From Paraburkholderia megapolitana (GTDB taxonomy: Bacteria; Pseudomonadota; Gammaproteobacteria; Burkholderiales; Burkholderiaceae): DNA of 64,000 bases. How positions within the stretch are numbered: position 1 is the stretch's first letter; each line of letters begins with the position of its first letter. Positions 1 to 9,323 of this stretch are shown in pieces. The stretch is from assembly GCF_007556815.1 (NCBI RefSeq), contig NZ_CP041745.1:3635001-3699000 (forward strand). Reading direction: 5' to 3'. Below the pieces are notes generated by a model, which was not told the origin of the DNA, did not search any database, and was given only the letters and a program-made list of their open reading frames with translations. The position numbers and the translations under genes are program-made.

Positions 1-1139
1 GCGTGACCGATACGGTGCCGCTGCGGCGGTTGCTCGTGTTGACGGTGTGCGGGTTGATTGCGGGTTTCGGATGGTGGGCGTTGTATCGTTTCGGCCGCCC
101 GCTCGTCAGCATCCGGCAGGCCGTGAAAAGCGATAACCCGCGCATGCCGGGTGTCAGCACGACCATCCACGCACTGCTGCAGATCATCACCGTGGCAATG
201 GGGTCGCCGCTCGGCCGCGAAGTTGCACCGCGCGAAATCGGCTCGGTGTGGGCAGCCTGGCTGGCGCAACGCGCCGGGCTTTCGGTAAGAGACCGGCAGA
301 TCATGGTGGCCTGCGGTGCCGGAGCCGGTCTCGCGGCGGTTTATAACGTGCCGCTCGGTGGCGCGGTGTTTGTGCTCGAAGTCCTGCTCTGCACGTTCGA
401 CTGGGCCGTTGTCGTGCCGGCTCTCGCGACCTCCGCGATTGCAGCAGTCGTCGCGTGGATCGGTCTGGGCAACGAGCACCAGTACCAGGTGCCGCAGTTC
501 ACGCTGACCGCACAACTGATGGTGTCGTCGGTGGTATGCGGACCGCTGTTCGGACTCGCAGCGTATGGCTTTACGCGTCTGACGAGCCGGGCACGCGCAC
601 TCGCACCGAAAGACTGGCGGCTGCCGGTTCTGACGATACTCAACTTCGCTGTGATCGGCTTGCTTGCGATGTCGTGGCCGCAACTGCTCGGTAACGGCAA
701 AGGACCGGCGGGGCTCAGCTTCGACAGCCACCTCACAGTCGGGCTAGCGGCGATACTGCTCGTGCTGAAGGTCGTCATCACCAGCAGCAGTCTGCGCAGC
801 GGCGCCGAAGGTGGCCTGCTTACGCCTGGAATTGCAATCGGCGCACTGTTCGCGCTGGTGATTGCAGGTTTGCTGAATCAGATCTGGCCTGGCATGCAAC
901 CGGGCGCGTTCGCTATCGTTGGCGCTGCCGCGTTCCTTGCCGCGTCGATGCAGATGCCGATTACCGCCGTCGTTCTGATTCTCGAGTTCACGCGCGTCAA
1001 TCACGATCTGCTGATTCCGATCCTGCTTGCAGTAGGTGGATCGGTCAGCACGCTCAAGCTGGCGGCGCGCTGGTTTCCGTTGCCGTTCGTCCCGGCGAAA
1101 AGGCCGGTTGGTGCGGTCAGCATCGAACGCACGGCGTAA
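1..1139 (+). CDS. ClC-family chloride channel/antiporter, 5' end outside window
   Basis: Polytopic inner-membrane protein of the ClC family (chloride channels and Cl-/H+ antiporters). About 378 residues are visible. The frame is open to the left edge, and the GTG at position 3 is probably internal, because the ClC element equivalent to GSGIP already appears near visible residue 48, whereas about 100 residues precede it in E. coli ClcA. Visible family marks are GREVAP (normally GREGP, with the gating Glu retained) near residue 73 and GGLLTPG (the GxFxP-type chloride loop) near 270, plus many hydrophobic helices. No CBS domains follow, as is usual for bacterial members. The family call is secure; channel versus exchanger, and the ion, cannot be told. 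Confidence 0.85.
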   Translation, partial: VTDTVPLRRLLVLTVCGLIAGFGWWALYRFGRPLVSIRQAVKSDNPRMPGVSTTIHALLQIITVAMGSPLGREVAPREIGSVWAAWLAQRAGLSVRDRQIMVACGAGAGLAAVYNVPLGGAVFVLEVLLCTFDWAVVVPALATSAIAAVVAWIGLGNEHQYQVPQFTLTAQLMVSSVVCGPLFGLAAYGFTRLTSRARALAPKDWRLPVLTILNFAVIGLLAMSWPQLLGNGKGPAGLSFDSHLTVGLAAILLVLKVVITSSSLRSGAEGGLLTPGIAIGALFALVIAGLLNQIWPGMQPGAFAIVGAAAFLAASMQMPITAVVLILEFTRVNHDLLIPILLAVGGSVSTLKLAARWFPLPFVPAKRPVGAVSIERTA

Positions 1140-1389
1140 CGATCGGCTTCATCTTTCCATGCAGCGCTCGTAGGGCGCTCATCGCGCTGATTGCGACGTA
1201 CAACACCTGACGTTCGCTCTTATTCCCCGTTGTCGTCGATATTTTCTGTGCACTCGTGCGGTCGCGCGATGCCAGCCTGCTCACGCGCGGCATCGTTAAA
1301 GTTTTTTCTAATCGCGGGAATATCGGCGTGTGTGGTGAGGTTTACGGCTATGAACACAGCAGTCGTCCCTCACCACTCAGGAGTTCCAA

Positions 1390-1731
1390 ATGAACAAGCT
1401 CTCTCTTATCGCCGTGTCCTTCGTTGCCATCGCTTCGAGCGGCGTATTCACGAACGCTTTCGCACAGGAAAAGACCCGTGCCGAAGTCCGCCAGGAATTG
1501 ATTCAGGCCGAAAACGACGGGCTGCGTTTCGTCACCGATGCGTCGTATCCCGACGTAAGTCCGATCTACGCGCATCAGGTCGCGCAGATGAAGGCGCAGG
1601 ATACGAGCGGTGTCGGCGCGGCGGCGTCGGGTGCCAGCAGTAGCGGTACGCGCGCGCCGATGAGCAGCGCAAATCACAGTGCGTCGTGTGTTGGACCGGT
1701 GAGCTTCTGCTCGCTGTATTTCGGCAGCTGA
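1390..1731 (+). CDS. DUF4148-type small exported protein
   Basis: 113-residue protein with an N-terminal Sec signal peptide (MNKLSLIAVSFVAIASSG, cleavage probably after AFA). A short charged segment follows (KTRAEVRQELIQAENDG) of the kind found in DUF4148 proteins, which are abundant in Burkholderiales and have no assigned function. The C-terminal half is Ser/Ala/Gly-rich and contains two cysteines that could pair in the periplasm. The start is set by an AGGAG just upstream of the ATG. It stands alone and ends at a bidirectional hairpin shared with the convergent esterase gene. The family is recognised from the segment pattern; no function is inferred. Confidence 0.75.
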   Translation: MNKLSLIAVSFVAIASSGVFTNAFAQEKTRAEVRQELIQAENDGLRFVTDASYPDVSPIYAHQVAQMKAQDTSGVGAAASGASSSGTRAPMSSANHSASCVGPVSFCSLYFGS

Positions 1732-1768
1732 TGCGCCTTTCAGGCACTCACTATGTTCAACAAAAAAC

Positions 1769-1794
1769 GAAAGCTCCCACCTCGGGGAGCTTTC
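1769..1794. terminator. Bidirectional intrinsic terminator between convergent genes
   Basis: Ten-base-pair perfect stem GAAAGCTCCC / GGGAGCTTTC. On the minus strand it is followed by a TTTTTT run (the A-run at 1762-1767), so it best serves the glycan operon. It also lies 38 bases after the DUF4148 stop codon. Confidence 0.8.
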
Positions 1795-1835
1795 GCTGTC
1801 GCTACCTCATAGACTCGTTGAAGCGTGATCTGCGC

Positions 1836-3047
1836 TCAATTCGGTAACCGTCGCGGAAGCGCTGCAATGCGCGGCCCGCACGATCTCGCGACGCCGAGAC
1901 ATGCCGCGATCGCCTGTTCGCCGAACCACTTCTGCGTATCGAGGTTGTAGTGCACGCTGCCATCCCCACCGCCCAGCGAGCCCCCCTGGAAAATACCGAA
2001 GCCCGGTCCCTGGCCGTTCCAGTCGGGTGACTGCGACGCATCGACGAAACTGAAGACGCGTGCATCCGCATCGACAAAACCGCCGAACACCTTTTGCATC
2101 GACGCGAGCGCCGCGGGGTTATAAGGCGCGGCCCCATTGGTGACGTTGTCGTACGCAGTCGATAGCGGCTTCACGATCATCACTGGAAACGCCGAACCTA
2201 CCGACGCAAAAAAGCTGCTGAACAGATGAGCGTAGTTTTGCGGTGCGCGACCGATCGTCGTCGCATTCCCGGCGGAGTTCAGCGGCGCAGCTTCCGCTTC
2301 CCACTGATTCCACTCGAGACCGAGAACGCGCGGCTTCTTGCCGGTCGCGAGAATCTGCTTCAGCCCGAGGTACATCATGCGGCGCGCAAACGGAGCAAGC
2401 GCCCAGGTCGGGGTTTTGGTCGCATCGAGCATCGGTTGCCAGAGATTGACGCCATGCACGGTCCAGTCGCAGCAGCCGCTGAATGCATCGTCCGCGACGT
2501 CCACACCCTGGCTGCCCCAGCCGATATGAATGATGTACAGATCGGGCAGCGGCTCGCCCGCGTTGATCGCCGACTGCCACGCATAGGCCGCGAAATTCGC
2601 GGCGTTTCCGCTGCCGCCGTAGTAGCCGAGGTTCATGTCGGACGACGTGCTGTCGGTCCAGTTCACCCAGGACACGTGATCGATGGTGGAGATCGGTTGT
2701 GTAAATGAAGGTCCCGACCCGTCGGCATTACCGGTGATATTCCCCCACCCGTCGTTACGAATACCCCAAACGTTGGGCGCGGACATTGCACCACTGCCGG
2801 CCCCCGGAGCCGCGGCACCGGTCAACACAAAACTGGCGGGTAGACCGTTCAGACCCGCGCTATTGCTCTGCCCCATCACGAACAGAACCGCGACTTCGTC
2901 ATGCCGGAAACGCGAGCCTTTTTGCCACGCTGCCGCTGTCGTTGCGGTGGTATCGGGCTGAGCAACCGTGTCGGCGGCGACGGATACCTGGACCGCGCTC
3001 GCAGCCAGTACCAGCGGCAGCGCAATCCGCATCAAGAGATTCTTCAT
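1836..3047 (-). CDS. Secreted SGNH/SASA-type carbohydrate O-acetylesterase
   Basis: 403-residue exported hydrolase and last gene of the three-gene glycan operon. A Sec signal peptide covers about residues 1-24 (cleavage after VAA). The sequence VLFVMGQSNSAG (about 54-65) is the block-I signature of the sialate-O-acetylesterase-like SGNH hydrolases, with Ser61 as predicted nucleophile. A GDGSVHY segment near residues 361-367 fits the C-terminal Asp/His block. The start at 3047 is chosen over the ATG at 3059 because GGAG lies just upstream of the former. Relatives remove O-acetyl groups from plant polysaccharides or sialic acid. With GH95 and GH27 neighbours, plant glycan deacetylation is the better inference. 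The exact substrate is unknown. Confidence 0.72.
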   Translation of the reverse strand: MKNLLMRIALPLVLAASAVQVSVAADTVAQPDTTATTAAAWQKGSRFRHDEVAVLFVMGQSNSAGLNGLPASFVLTGAAAPGAGSGAMSAPNVWGIRNDGWGNITGNADGSGPSFTQPISTIDHVSWVNWTDSTSSDMNLGYYGGSGNAANFAAYAWQSAINAGEPLPDLYIIHIGWGSQGVDVADDAFSGCCDWTVHGVNLWQPMLDATKTPTWALAPFARRMMYLGLKQILATGKKPRVLGLEWNQWEAEAAPLNSAGNATTIGRAPQNYAHLFSSFFASVGSAFPVMIVKPLSTAYDNVTNGAAPYNPAALASMQKVFGGFVDADARVFSFVDASQSPDWNGQGPGFGIFQGGSLGGGDGSVHYNLDTQKWFGEQAIAACLGVARSCGPRIAALPRRLPN

Positions 3048-3139
3048 GCCTGTCTCCATGGATCGTTATAGATCGCTATCTATGCGATGCCGCCGATCCA
3101 ACCCGGCAACCCGGCGGCATCGATTCGTCACACACCGTC

Positions 3140-5269
3140 TTACTGTTTGGCTGCCTGGCCCAGGCCATCCAGATCGGGACCGTAGTTGCCGGGTATCGTG
3201 GAGAACTTGATCGTGTTGCTCGTGCCGGCTTTCAGCGGCACCACGACCTGAACGCTCGACAGGATCGGGAAGTCCCAGGTGCCTTCACCCGGAAACTGCA
3301 CGGCAACCGGCGGCCCGTTGTTCACGCTCACATTCAACGCGCGAGGCGCACCGCCACCGTCATCCGCGCTGATGTACACGACGGGAACCGCGTACTGTCC
3401 ATCGGCGGCAGCAACGACGTTGTTGAACTGCAGGCTCGAATCCGAGTTGGTGAGATTGCCGATCTTCTCGTTACCGCTGCAGATGTTGCACTCCGCCACC
3501 GACGCGTCCTGGACGGTATTGGCCGGGTCTGCTGCCGCATAGATGACCGGCGGCAATGCAGGTTGCGGACCGGCGATCAACGTCACCTTGCCGACAGTCG
3601 GTGCGTGACGGCCCGGGTTGGGGAGCACGAACGTCAACTTGTTGCTGCCCGGCTGGAACGGCATGTACAGCGTGATTCTGCCTTGCGCGTTTCCGCTGGT
3701 AACGGGAAGCGTAATCGTCGTGAGGACGCTTTCGTTGAGGATCAACGGCACCTTCAGCGCGGATTTCCCTGTGTTCTGGTAGTCGACGTCGATGTACCCG
3801 CCGTTGGTCGCGTTCAGCGTATAGCGTGCTACGCCGGCTTCGTGCTTCTCGGGTGTGGCCGGCTCGACTTTCGATGCATCGTCTGTACCGGCGATCGTCA
3901 GCATGACGGAGCCGCCCGCGGGTACATTGGCGACCGTGTAGCTGGACGCGTGCGAACCGAGATCCTGGTGTGCCCAGATGTCGCGGACACTGGCTGAAGC
4001 GGCGGGGTTCAGTCCGAGGTCTGCCCAGTTCACCGTGATCGCTGCCGCGGTCCCCGTCGTGTTGAGCAGGACCACCGCACGACGACCCTGGCCGGACAGC
4101 AGCTTGGCCCACACACCCAGACCGTCGCGCGGCTCTGCGACACGAATTGCCTGCATACCGCGTACGTCCTGATCGACGGCCAGCACTTCGGGGTTGGTCA
4201 GTGTCGCCATCGTTGCTGCGCTAACCGGCGTCGTCAGGTCGAGACCCAGGATAAGCGGCGCACCCGAAATCGCCCACAAGCTCATGTGCGTTTGATCCTG
4301 CGCAGCCGTCAGACCGAACCCGGCAAGCATCATGTCCGCATCGTTATAGACGCCAGTGTGCTGCGCTTCCGGAAACAGATTGCCGTAGAAATTCTGGTTC
4401 ACGATTCGGGAGAAATCGGGCGTGCTTTGATGGCCCGGCGTGCCCGTGTCGTACGTGATGTCCTCAGTGCTTCTCCACAGATCCGACACCTGGCCCCAGT
4501 CATACGAACGTCCCGTCTTGTCGACGTGGAAACTGTTCGGATTGATGCTGTAGACAATCGGTCGATTCTTTGCGGCCCCCGCGCTGTTCAGTGCATCGCG
4601 CATCATCTGGAAACCCGCGACCTGATCGTCGACCGTGCCGTCCGGCGAGCACCAGTCGTACTTCACGTAGTCAACGTCCCATGAGGCGAACGTGTTGGCA
4701 TCCTGAACTTCGTGCCCAAGGCTGCCCATCGGGGTGGTGTGTCCTGGGTACAGGTTATTGCGCTGGGCACAGGTTTCGGCCGCGGGTACTTCGTAGATGC
4801 CGAACTTCAGGCCGCGAGCGTGCACGTAGGCAGCCAGCGCCTTGATGCCGCTCGGGAACTTGACGGGGTCGGCGACCAGGTTGCCCTGCGCGTCGCGCGA
4901 TGGCGCGAACCAGCAATCGTCGACGTTGATATAGCTGTAGCCCGCTTTCTTCAGCGCGCCATCTTTCTTCAAACCATCGGAGATCACGTCCGCGGCTGTC
5001 TTCACCAGATCTTCGGTGACGGTGCAGCCATACGCATTCCACGATGCCCAGCCCATCGGCGGCAATGCGATCGTGCTTTGCGCCGGTGCGCCTCCTCGTT
5101 GCGAGAGCGCATCTGCGGCCGATGCAGCCGATGTGGCCGTGTTAGCCACGGCCTTCAGGGCGCTTGCCGCCTCGGTGGAATTCTGGTCGCCGCCGCAGGC
5201 GACCAGGCCGAAGACCATCAAGACGCTCACGAAAAGCAGATACACCTGCGTGCGACTCAGGGTTTTCAT
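3140..5269 (-). CDS. GH27 alpha-galactosidase lipoprotein with C-terminal carbohydrate-binding modules
   Basis: 709 residues. The N-terminus is a lipoprotein signal with lipobox LVAC (Cys25), so it is probably anchored to the outer membrane or periplasmic face. The GH27 barrel begins at LPPMGWASWNAYGC (about 69-82). YVKYDWC holds the predicted nucleophile Asp205, and LWRSTEDI the predicted acid/base Asp270. A beta-sandwich follows to about 470. The last 220 residues look like one or two CBM35/CBM6-like modules (CNICSGNEKIG near 595). GH27 enzymes release alpha-galactose, though some act on alpha-N-acetylgalactosamine or beta-L-arabinopyranose. It lies 97 bases downstream of the GH95 gene on the same strand, so co-transcription is likely. 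Family certain; exact sugar inferred. Confidence 0.88.
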   Translation of the reverse strand: MKTLSRTQVYLLFVSVLMVFGLVACGGDQNSTEAASALKAVANTATSAASAADALSQRGGAPAQSTIALPPMGWASWNAYGCTVTEDLVKTAADVISDGLKKDGALKKAGYSYINVDDCWFAPSRDAQGNLVADPVKFPSGIKALAAYVHARGLKFGIYEVPAAETCAQRNNLYPGHTTPMGSLGHEVQDANTFASWDVDYVKYDWCSPDGTVDDQVAGFQMMRDALNSAGAAKNRPIVYSINPNSFHVDKTGRSYDWGQVSDLWRSTEDITYDTGTPGHQSTPDFSRIVNQNFYGNLFPEAQHTGVYNDADMMLAGFGLTAAQDQTHMSLWAISGAPLILGLDLTTPVSAATMATLTNPEVLAVDQDVRGMQAIRVAEPRDGLGVWAKLLSGQGRRAVVLLNTTGTAAAITVNWADLGLNPAASASVRDIWAHQDLGSHASSYTVANVPAGGSVMLTIAGTDDASKVEPATPEKHEAGVARYTLNATNGGYIDVDYQNTGKSALKVPLILNESVLTTITLPVTSGNAQGRITLYMPFQPGSNKLTFVLPNPGRHAPTVGKVTLIAGPQPALPPVIYAAADPANTVQDASVAECNICSGNEKIGNLTNSDSSLQFNNVVAAADGQYAVPVVYISADDGGGAPRALNVSVNNGPPVAVQFPGEGTWDFPILSSVQVVVPLKAGTSNTIKFSTIPGNYGPDLDGLGQAAKQ

Positions 5270-5366
5270 GATTTTCCTTGGTTGAATGAAACCGGGGGCT
5301 TCCCGGTAAGCACCGATACGATGTTTTGCTACGGGCCTTGCGGCCCGTTAGTGACTCACTAGTGGT

Positions 5367-7778
5367 TCACGAAAGCGGCCGCAGGTTGCCGTCGAATGTT
5401 GCCGTGCCGTTTTCTCGCACCGTTACGGCTCGCACCACGCTGCCGTATTGCAAGGTGGTTCGTGTGCCACCCACGCTGGTGAGCTTGACCGACGACAGCG
5501 CGCCGCGGCTCCACTTCAGATCCAGCGAGAAGCCACCTTTCGCGCGCAACCCGGTGACATGCCCCGTGCCCCATTGCGACGGCAGCGCGGGCAGCACCGT
5601 GATGCGATCCATCCTGCTTTGCAGCAGCATTTCCAGAATCGCTGCCGGCCCGCCGAAGTTCGCATCGATCTGGAACGCCGACGAGTTGCTCGACAGCGCG
5701 TACGCATCGAACATGTTGGCAAACGTACCGTCGATACCGTCGTTGCCCTCCGAATAACGCAGCAACTTCGGGATCATCGAATAGCTGGTTGCGCCGTCGT
5801 GGAAATGCGCCCAGCACGCGATGCGCCACGCAAGCGCCCAACCGAACGAATCGAAACCGCGCGCGGTGAGCAGTGCCTTCACACCGGCGACGAGTTTCGG
5901 GTCGCTATCGAGCGTGATCCGCTCGCCTTCGAACCAGCCGATCAGCGGCGAGAGATGTCGATGCCCCACCTCGCCGACGATGCTGTCGTCCATCCACTCC
6001 TGTAGCTGCCCGGTCGTCGGGCTTACCTTCGGCAGATAGAGTTGCGATTTCAGACCCGCGATGGTTTGCGCGAAGCTGGCATCCTTGCCGAGCAGTCCGC
6101 TAGCTGTTCCGTAGTTGGTGAACAGATCCCAGACGAGTTCCTGCGCAAACGTGATGCCGAGCTGCTGGTGCGGCCCCTGCTCCGGCGACCAGTCCTTGTC
6201 GTCGACGAGCAGGCCCGATACCGGGTCCCTGATCAGACGTGCCTGCCAGAATTCGCAGGCCGATTTCATGACGGGATAGATTCTCGCGAGATACGCCTTG
6301 TCGAGCGTGTACTGGTAGTGATTCCACAGCGTGCGGCAATACCAGGCGCTCGCAGGCGGACTCCAGTCCCAGCCAACCGAACCGTAAATGCCCGTCGAAA
6401 TCGCCACGGTCCAGCCCGCCACCTTGCCGTCCGAATTGCTGTAATTCACGTTCGCGGCATCGTTGAAATGATTCAGGGTGTTTTGCTGCCACGACGGCAA
6501 CTGTCCGGTGACGTAATCGACGAACGGTTGCTGGCACTCCGGCAAACCGGCGCGATCGGCCAGCCAGTAATTCATCTCGATGTTGATATCGGTGTGGTAG
6601 TCGGCCATCCACGGCGGGTTGTTCGTGGTGCTCCACAAGCCTTGCAGATTCGCAGGCAGCGAGCCGCGCGACGACGAGATCGTGAGGTAGCGTCCGAACT
6701 GCACATACATCGCTTCGAGTTCGGGATCGGCCACGGTGGGGTTAGCCTGACGCGCCACCAGCCGCTCCGGAATCGTCAGCGCTCTTTGCGCATCGGTCGA
6801 TCTGCCGAGATTGAGGTCCATGCGTCCGAACAGCGCGCGGTAGTCCCGCACGTGACGCTCGAGCAGGTCGCGGTAACGCCTGCCCGCTGCGCTTTTCACA
6901 TCGGCGATCACGGTGTCGCGCGGACTGACACCGTTCAGGTAATTGTCGACGTAACGCCCGTTGTAGTCGGTGCGGGCCGCCACGATGATCGTGAGCGCCG
7001 GGCAACCCTGGAGTGTGATCTGCGCAGTGGCCGCATTGAGCGTCGCAGTACCCGCATCCGGCACGACGGCCATGTAGGTTGAGTACAGTTCACCGCTGCC
7101 ACTCACCGCACCGGAGAACGACAGCGCCTGGTTCGATTCGCCGACGGTCTGCGTGCCCTGTCCGTCGACAAGGGAAATCGTGCCGTTATACGTGCCGCCA
7201 TGAGACGCGAGACGAATCACGATCACGTTGTCGGGAAAGCTGCTGAAGATCTCGCGGCTATAGCTCCTGCCGCCGACGCTGTACTGCGTACGCACGATCG
7301 AATTGCTGATGTCGAGCGAACGCTGGTAGTTCGTCGCGCCGGCGTGACCGGGCAGATCGATGTAGAGCTTGCCGAGCGTCAGGTAGCTGCCCATTCCCGT
7401 CGTCGTGTAGGCAAGATCGACGACGTTCTTGCTGCCCGACCACAACGTGATTTCGTTCAGGTAGAGCGCTTCGCGGTCGCTGGCGCCGCCCGACATCGCA
7501 CCCAGACGTCCGTTGCCGACGGGCAAGCCCTGAAACTGGATGCTCGATTCGACCGCGGGCGTGTCGTAGTTGAACAGCAGCGCCTGATCGGGGGATACAA
7601 GCGATGAATCTGACGATATTGAAAGGGAAGCTGAATCGGTGGGGAATGCGGAGGGATCACCGGTTGTACCGGATGGAGAGCTGGTGGCGGCGCCGGCATG
7701 TCCTGCAACCGGAAGGATGGCAGCCGCGCCCCCTAACTTCAGCAGCTTGCGCCGCTTTTGATTGACCAAAATTTTCAT
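5367..7778 (-). CDS. GH95 alpha-1,2-L-fucosidase-type glycoside hydrolase, Tat-exported
   Basis: 803 residues and first gene of the glycan operon. The N-terminus QKRRKLLKLGGAAAILPVAG is a twin-arginine signal. NYDTPAVESSIQFQGLPVGNG (from about residue 71) is the GH95 N-terminal domain start. Family active-site blocks, numbered from the first ATG, are DINIEMNYW (398-406), SPEQG with the predicted general acid Glu534, and FQIDANFGG with Asp706. The start at 7778 is preferred over the adjacent ATG at 7781 because AGGAG lies five bases upstream of it and only two from the other. GH95 enzymes invert and release alpha-1,2-linked L-fucose; some prefer alpha-L-galactose. In plants the target would be fucosylated xyloglucan or arabinogalactan. 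Confidence 0.9.
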   Translation of the reverse strand: MKILVNQKRRKLLKLGGAAAILPVAGHAGAATSSPSGTTGDPSAFPTDSASLSISSDSSLVSPDQALLFNYDTPAVESSIQFQGLPVGNGRLGAMSGGASDREALYLNEITLWSGSKNVVDLAYTTTGMGSYLTLGKLYIDLPGHAGATNYQRSLDISNSIVRTQYSVGGRSYSREIFSSFPDNVIVIRLASHGGTYNGTISLVDGQGTQTVGESNQALSFSGAVSGSGELYSTYMAVVPDAGTATLNAATAQITLQGCPALTIIVAARTDYNGRYVDNYLNGVSPRDTVIADVKSAAGRRYRDLLERHVRDYRALFGRMDLNLGRSTDAQRALTIPERLVARQANPTVADPELEAMYVQFGRYLTISSSRGSLPANLQGLWSTTNNPPWMADYHTDINIEMNYWLADRAGLPECQQPFVDYVTGQLPSWQQNTLNHFNDAANVNYSNSDGKVAGWTVAISTGIYGSVGWDWSPPASAWYCRTLWNHYQYTLDKAYLARIYPVMKSACEFWQARLIRDPVSGLLVDDKDWSPEQGPHQQLGITFAQELVWDLFTNYGTASGLLGKDASFAQTIAGLKSQLYLPKVSPTTGQLQEWMDDSIVGEVGHRHLSPLIGWFEGERITLDSDPKLVAGVKALLTARGFDSFGWALAWRIACWAHFHDGATSYSMIPKLLRYSEGNDGIDGTFANMFDAYALSSNSSAFQIDANFGGPAAILEMLLQSRMDRITVLPALPSQWGTGHVTGLRAKGGFSLDLKWSRGALSSVKLTSVGGTRTTLQYGSVVRAVTVRENGTATFDGNLRPLS

Positions 7779-7781
7779 CAT

Positions 7782-8190
7782 GTCTCCTGGTAAGATTTAT
7801 GCTGAATCCACCTATGAATATTTCGTTCAAATATGCACGGGTAAGGTTTGGTCAGACATTAGGTTTTTCCCCTGGAACGGCATTGCAAATAGTGGGATTA
7901 TTTGAGGCCAACTCGTGCGATATTCAGGTCGTTTTTTAGATTTAAATTAGTTAAACGAATCTTTTATCGCGAGGCCACGTCTCGATATTTTCGGTCGACC
8001 GATGTCGGAGTTGAGGATCGCTTTAGATTTCCAGCTTATCCAATACATATGGATTACTGATTTATTATTCCCGTCAGCCAGGTTGACGGTGCTTTTATCT
8101 TCAATGCGTGGATTGGCCTGTTCGCAGAGAGCGAAACTGCCCTGTGTCCGATCCCTTTCGCATCAGAAAAGCGACCCTGCGAGTGTGCAG
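7782..8190. other. Intergenic region upstream of the glycan operon
   Basis: About 400 bases between the GH95 start and the rhomboid stop. The part from about 7800 to 8100 is visibly A+T-richer than the flanking genes and must carry the operon promoter on the minus strand. I see no convincing -35/-10 pair, no long dyad and no credible gene; an 80-codon open frame at 8002 has no family resemblance. A glycan-responsive regulator is not encoded next to the operon. Confidence 0.6.
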
Positions 8191-8796
8191 TCAGCCGGAG
8201 CGCCGCACGCGTGCGGCGATGCGCGCCGCAAGAATACCGCCTAGCGCTCCACCAAGATGGCTCTGCCAGGAAATGCCCGGCGTGAGCGGCAACACGCCGG
8301 ACAGCACGCTAACGCCATAAACGCCCGCGACAAACAGCGCGACCACAATAGAAAAGACGCTGTGCGTATACCACCCGCGTGCGACGAGGTAACCGGCGTA
8401 GCCGAACACGAGCCCGCTCGCGCCGATATGCACCGTGTCCGGTGCGCCGAGCAGCCACGCAGTCGCGCCGGCGCCGAGCATACCGGCGAGTGTCGCTTGC
8501 CAGAACTCCGCGATGCGCGGCCACATGCAAAGCCAGCCGAGCACGACGAGGGCGCCCGTGTTCGCCATCAGGTGCGCGAGGTTGGCATGCAACCACGGTG
8601 CGAACAGAATACCGACGAGACCGCGAAATGTGCGAGGCACGACACCATACTGTGCCAGGTTCAGAAACGGCAAAGCCGCCGAGACCGCCCAGACCATCCA
8701 CATGGAGCCGACAAAGCAGACGAGGAGTACCGCACGCGGTTTAAGCGAGGCAATGGAGACCGTTGTGTTCGAACGGGGTGCTGTGACTCTCGTCAT
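8191..8796 (-). CDS. Rhomboid-family intramembrane serine protease
   Basis: 201-residue membrane protein with about six hydrophobic segments. Family marks are the HANLAHLMAN loop (70-79), GASGLVFGYAG with predicted catalytic Ser127, and SWQSHLGGALGG with predicted partner His180, so the Ser/His dyad is intact. Rhomboids cut single-pass membrane substrates within the bilayer. This is the compact bacterial form without extra domains. It stands alone: the lipase gene is divergent and the glycan operon lies beyond a 409-base gap. The start ATG at 8796 has only a weak ribosome site. The substrate cannot be inferred. Confidence 0.85.
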   Translation of the reverse strand: MTRVTAPRSNTTVSIASLKPRAVLLVCFVGSMWMVWAVSAALPFLNLAQYGVVPRTFRGLVGILFAPWLHANLAHLMANTGALVVLGWLCMWPRIAEFWQATLAGMLGAGATAWLLGAPDTVHIGASGLVFGYAGYLVARGWYTHSVFSIVVALFVAGVYGVSVLSGVLPLTPGISWQSHLGGALGGILAARIAARVRRSG

Positions 8797-9323
8797 GGCT
8801 CGGTGGTCCTGAATCTTCTGTGTTTCATTACGGGGTTTTGTAGAAACTCCTGCGCCAGATAATACTCAAAAAATCTCCTTCCGGCGGCCACAAATGATGC
8901 ACTCGAAACGGCTGAAACCCTTCCACTATGACGTCGCCAACACCGCAATGCGATAACCCTCGGCATCTCAAAATTAGCTTGTTATCCGATTAGGCTTTTA
9001 GCTCCAAACGGCGGTAAAAACTCGTGCTGTGTGCTTAAATGAGTAAGCCAGTGGCAGTTGCGAAATATTAAATATGCTTGATAAATAGGATTCCAAAACT
9101 ACGAGGAGACGAGCGATGGCGCCCCCCGATTTCTGACGCAACACCTGTCGTACCCCACAGCACGACTGAGTCAATCCCGAGTACACCCAATCCAGCAGGT
9201 TATCTCCGGCTACCCGGATCGGCCTGCTTATGTCGGCGACGCCCGTACCCAAGCTATCGCGATAACGGATGCGTGGGGGCGGACCATGAAAAGATCGCCG
9301 GCTCCATCCAGGAGAGTCATCGT
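8797..9323. other. Divergent intergenic region between rhomboid and lipase genes
   Basis: 527 bases without a supportable gene. The lipase frame can be read back to 9078, but the upstream part has no signal peptide and no ribosome site, so it is treated as leader. The stretch around 8990-9090 is A+T-rich and could hold divergent promoters. I see no RNA gene and no strong hairpin. Confidence 0.55.

Noticed and set aside
2786..3997. 403-codon plus-strand open frame
   Set aside because: Antisense to the esterase and GH27 genes; Arg/His-rich translation with no family motif, a usual shadow in G+C-rich DNA.
8002..8244. 80-codon small protein
   Set aside because: Overlaps the rhomboid 3' end antisense, no motif, poor composition.
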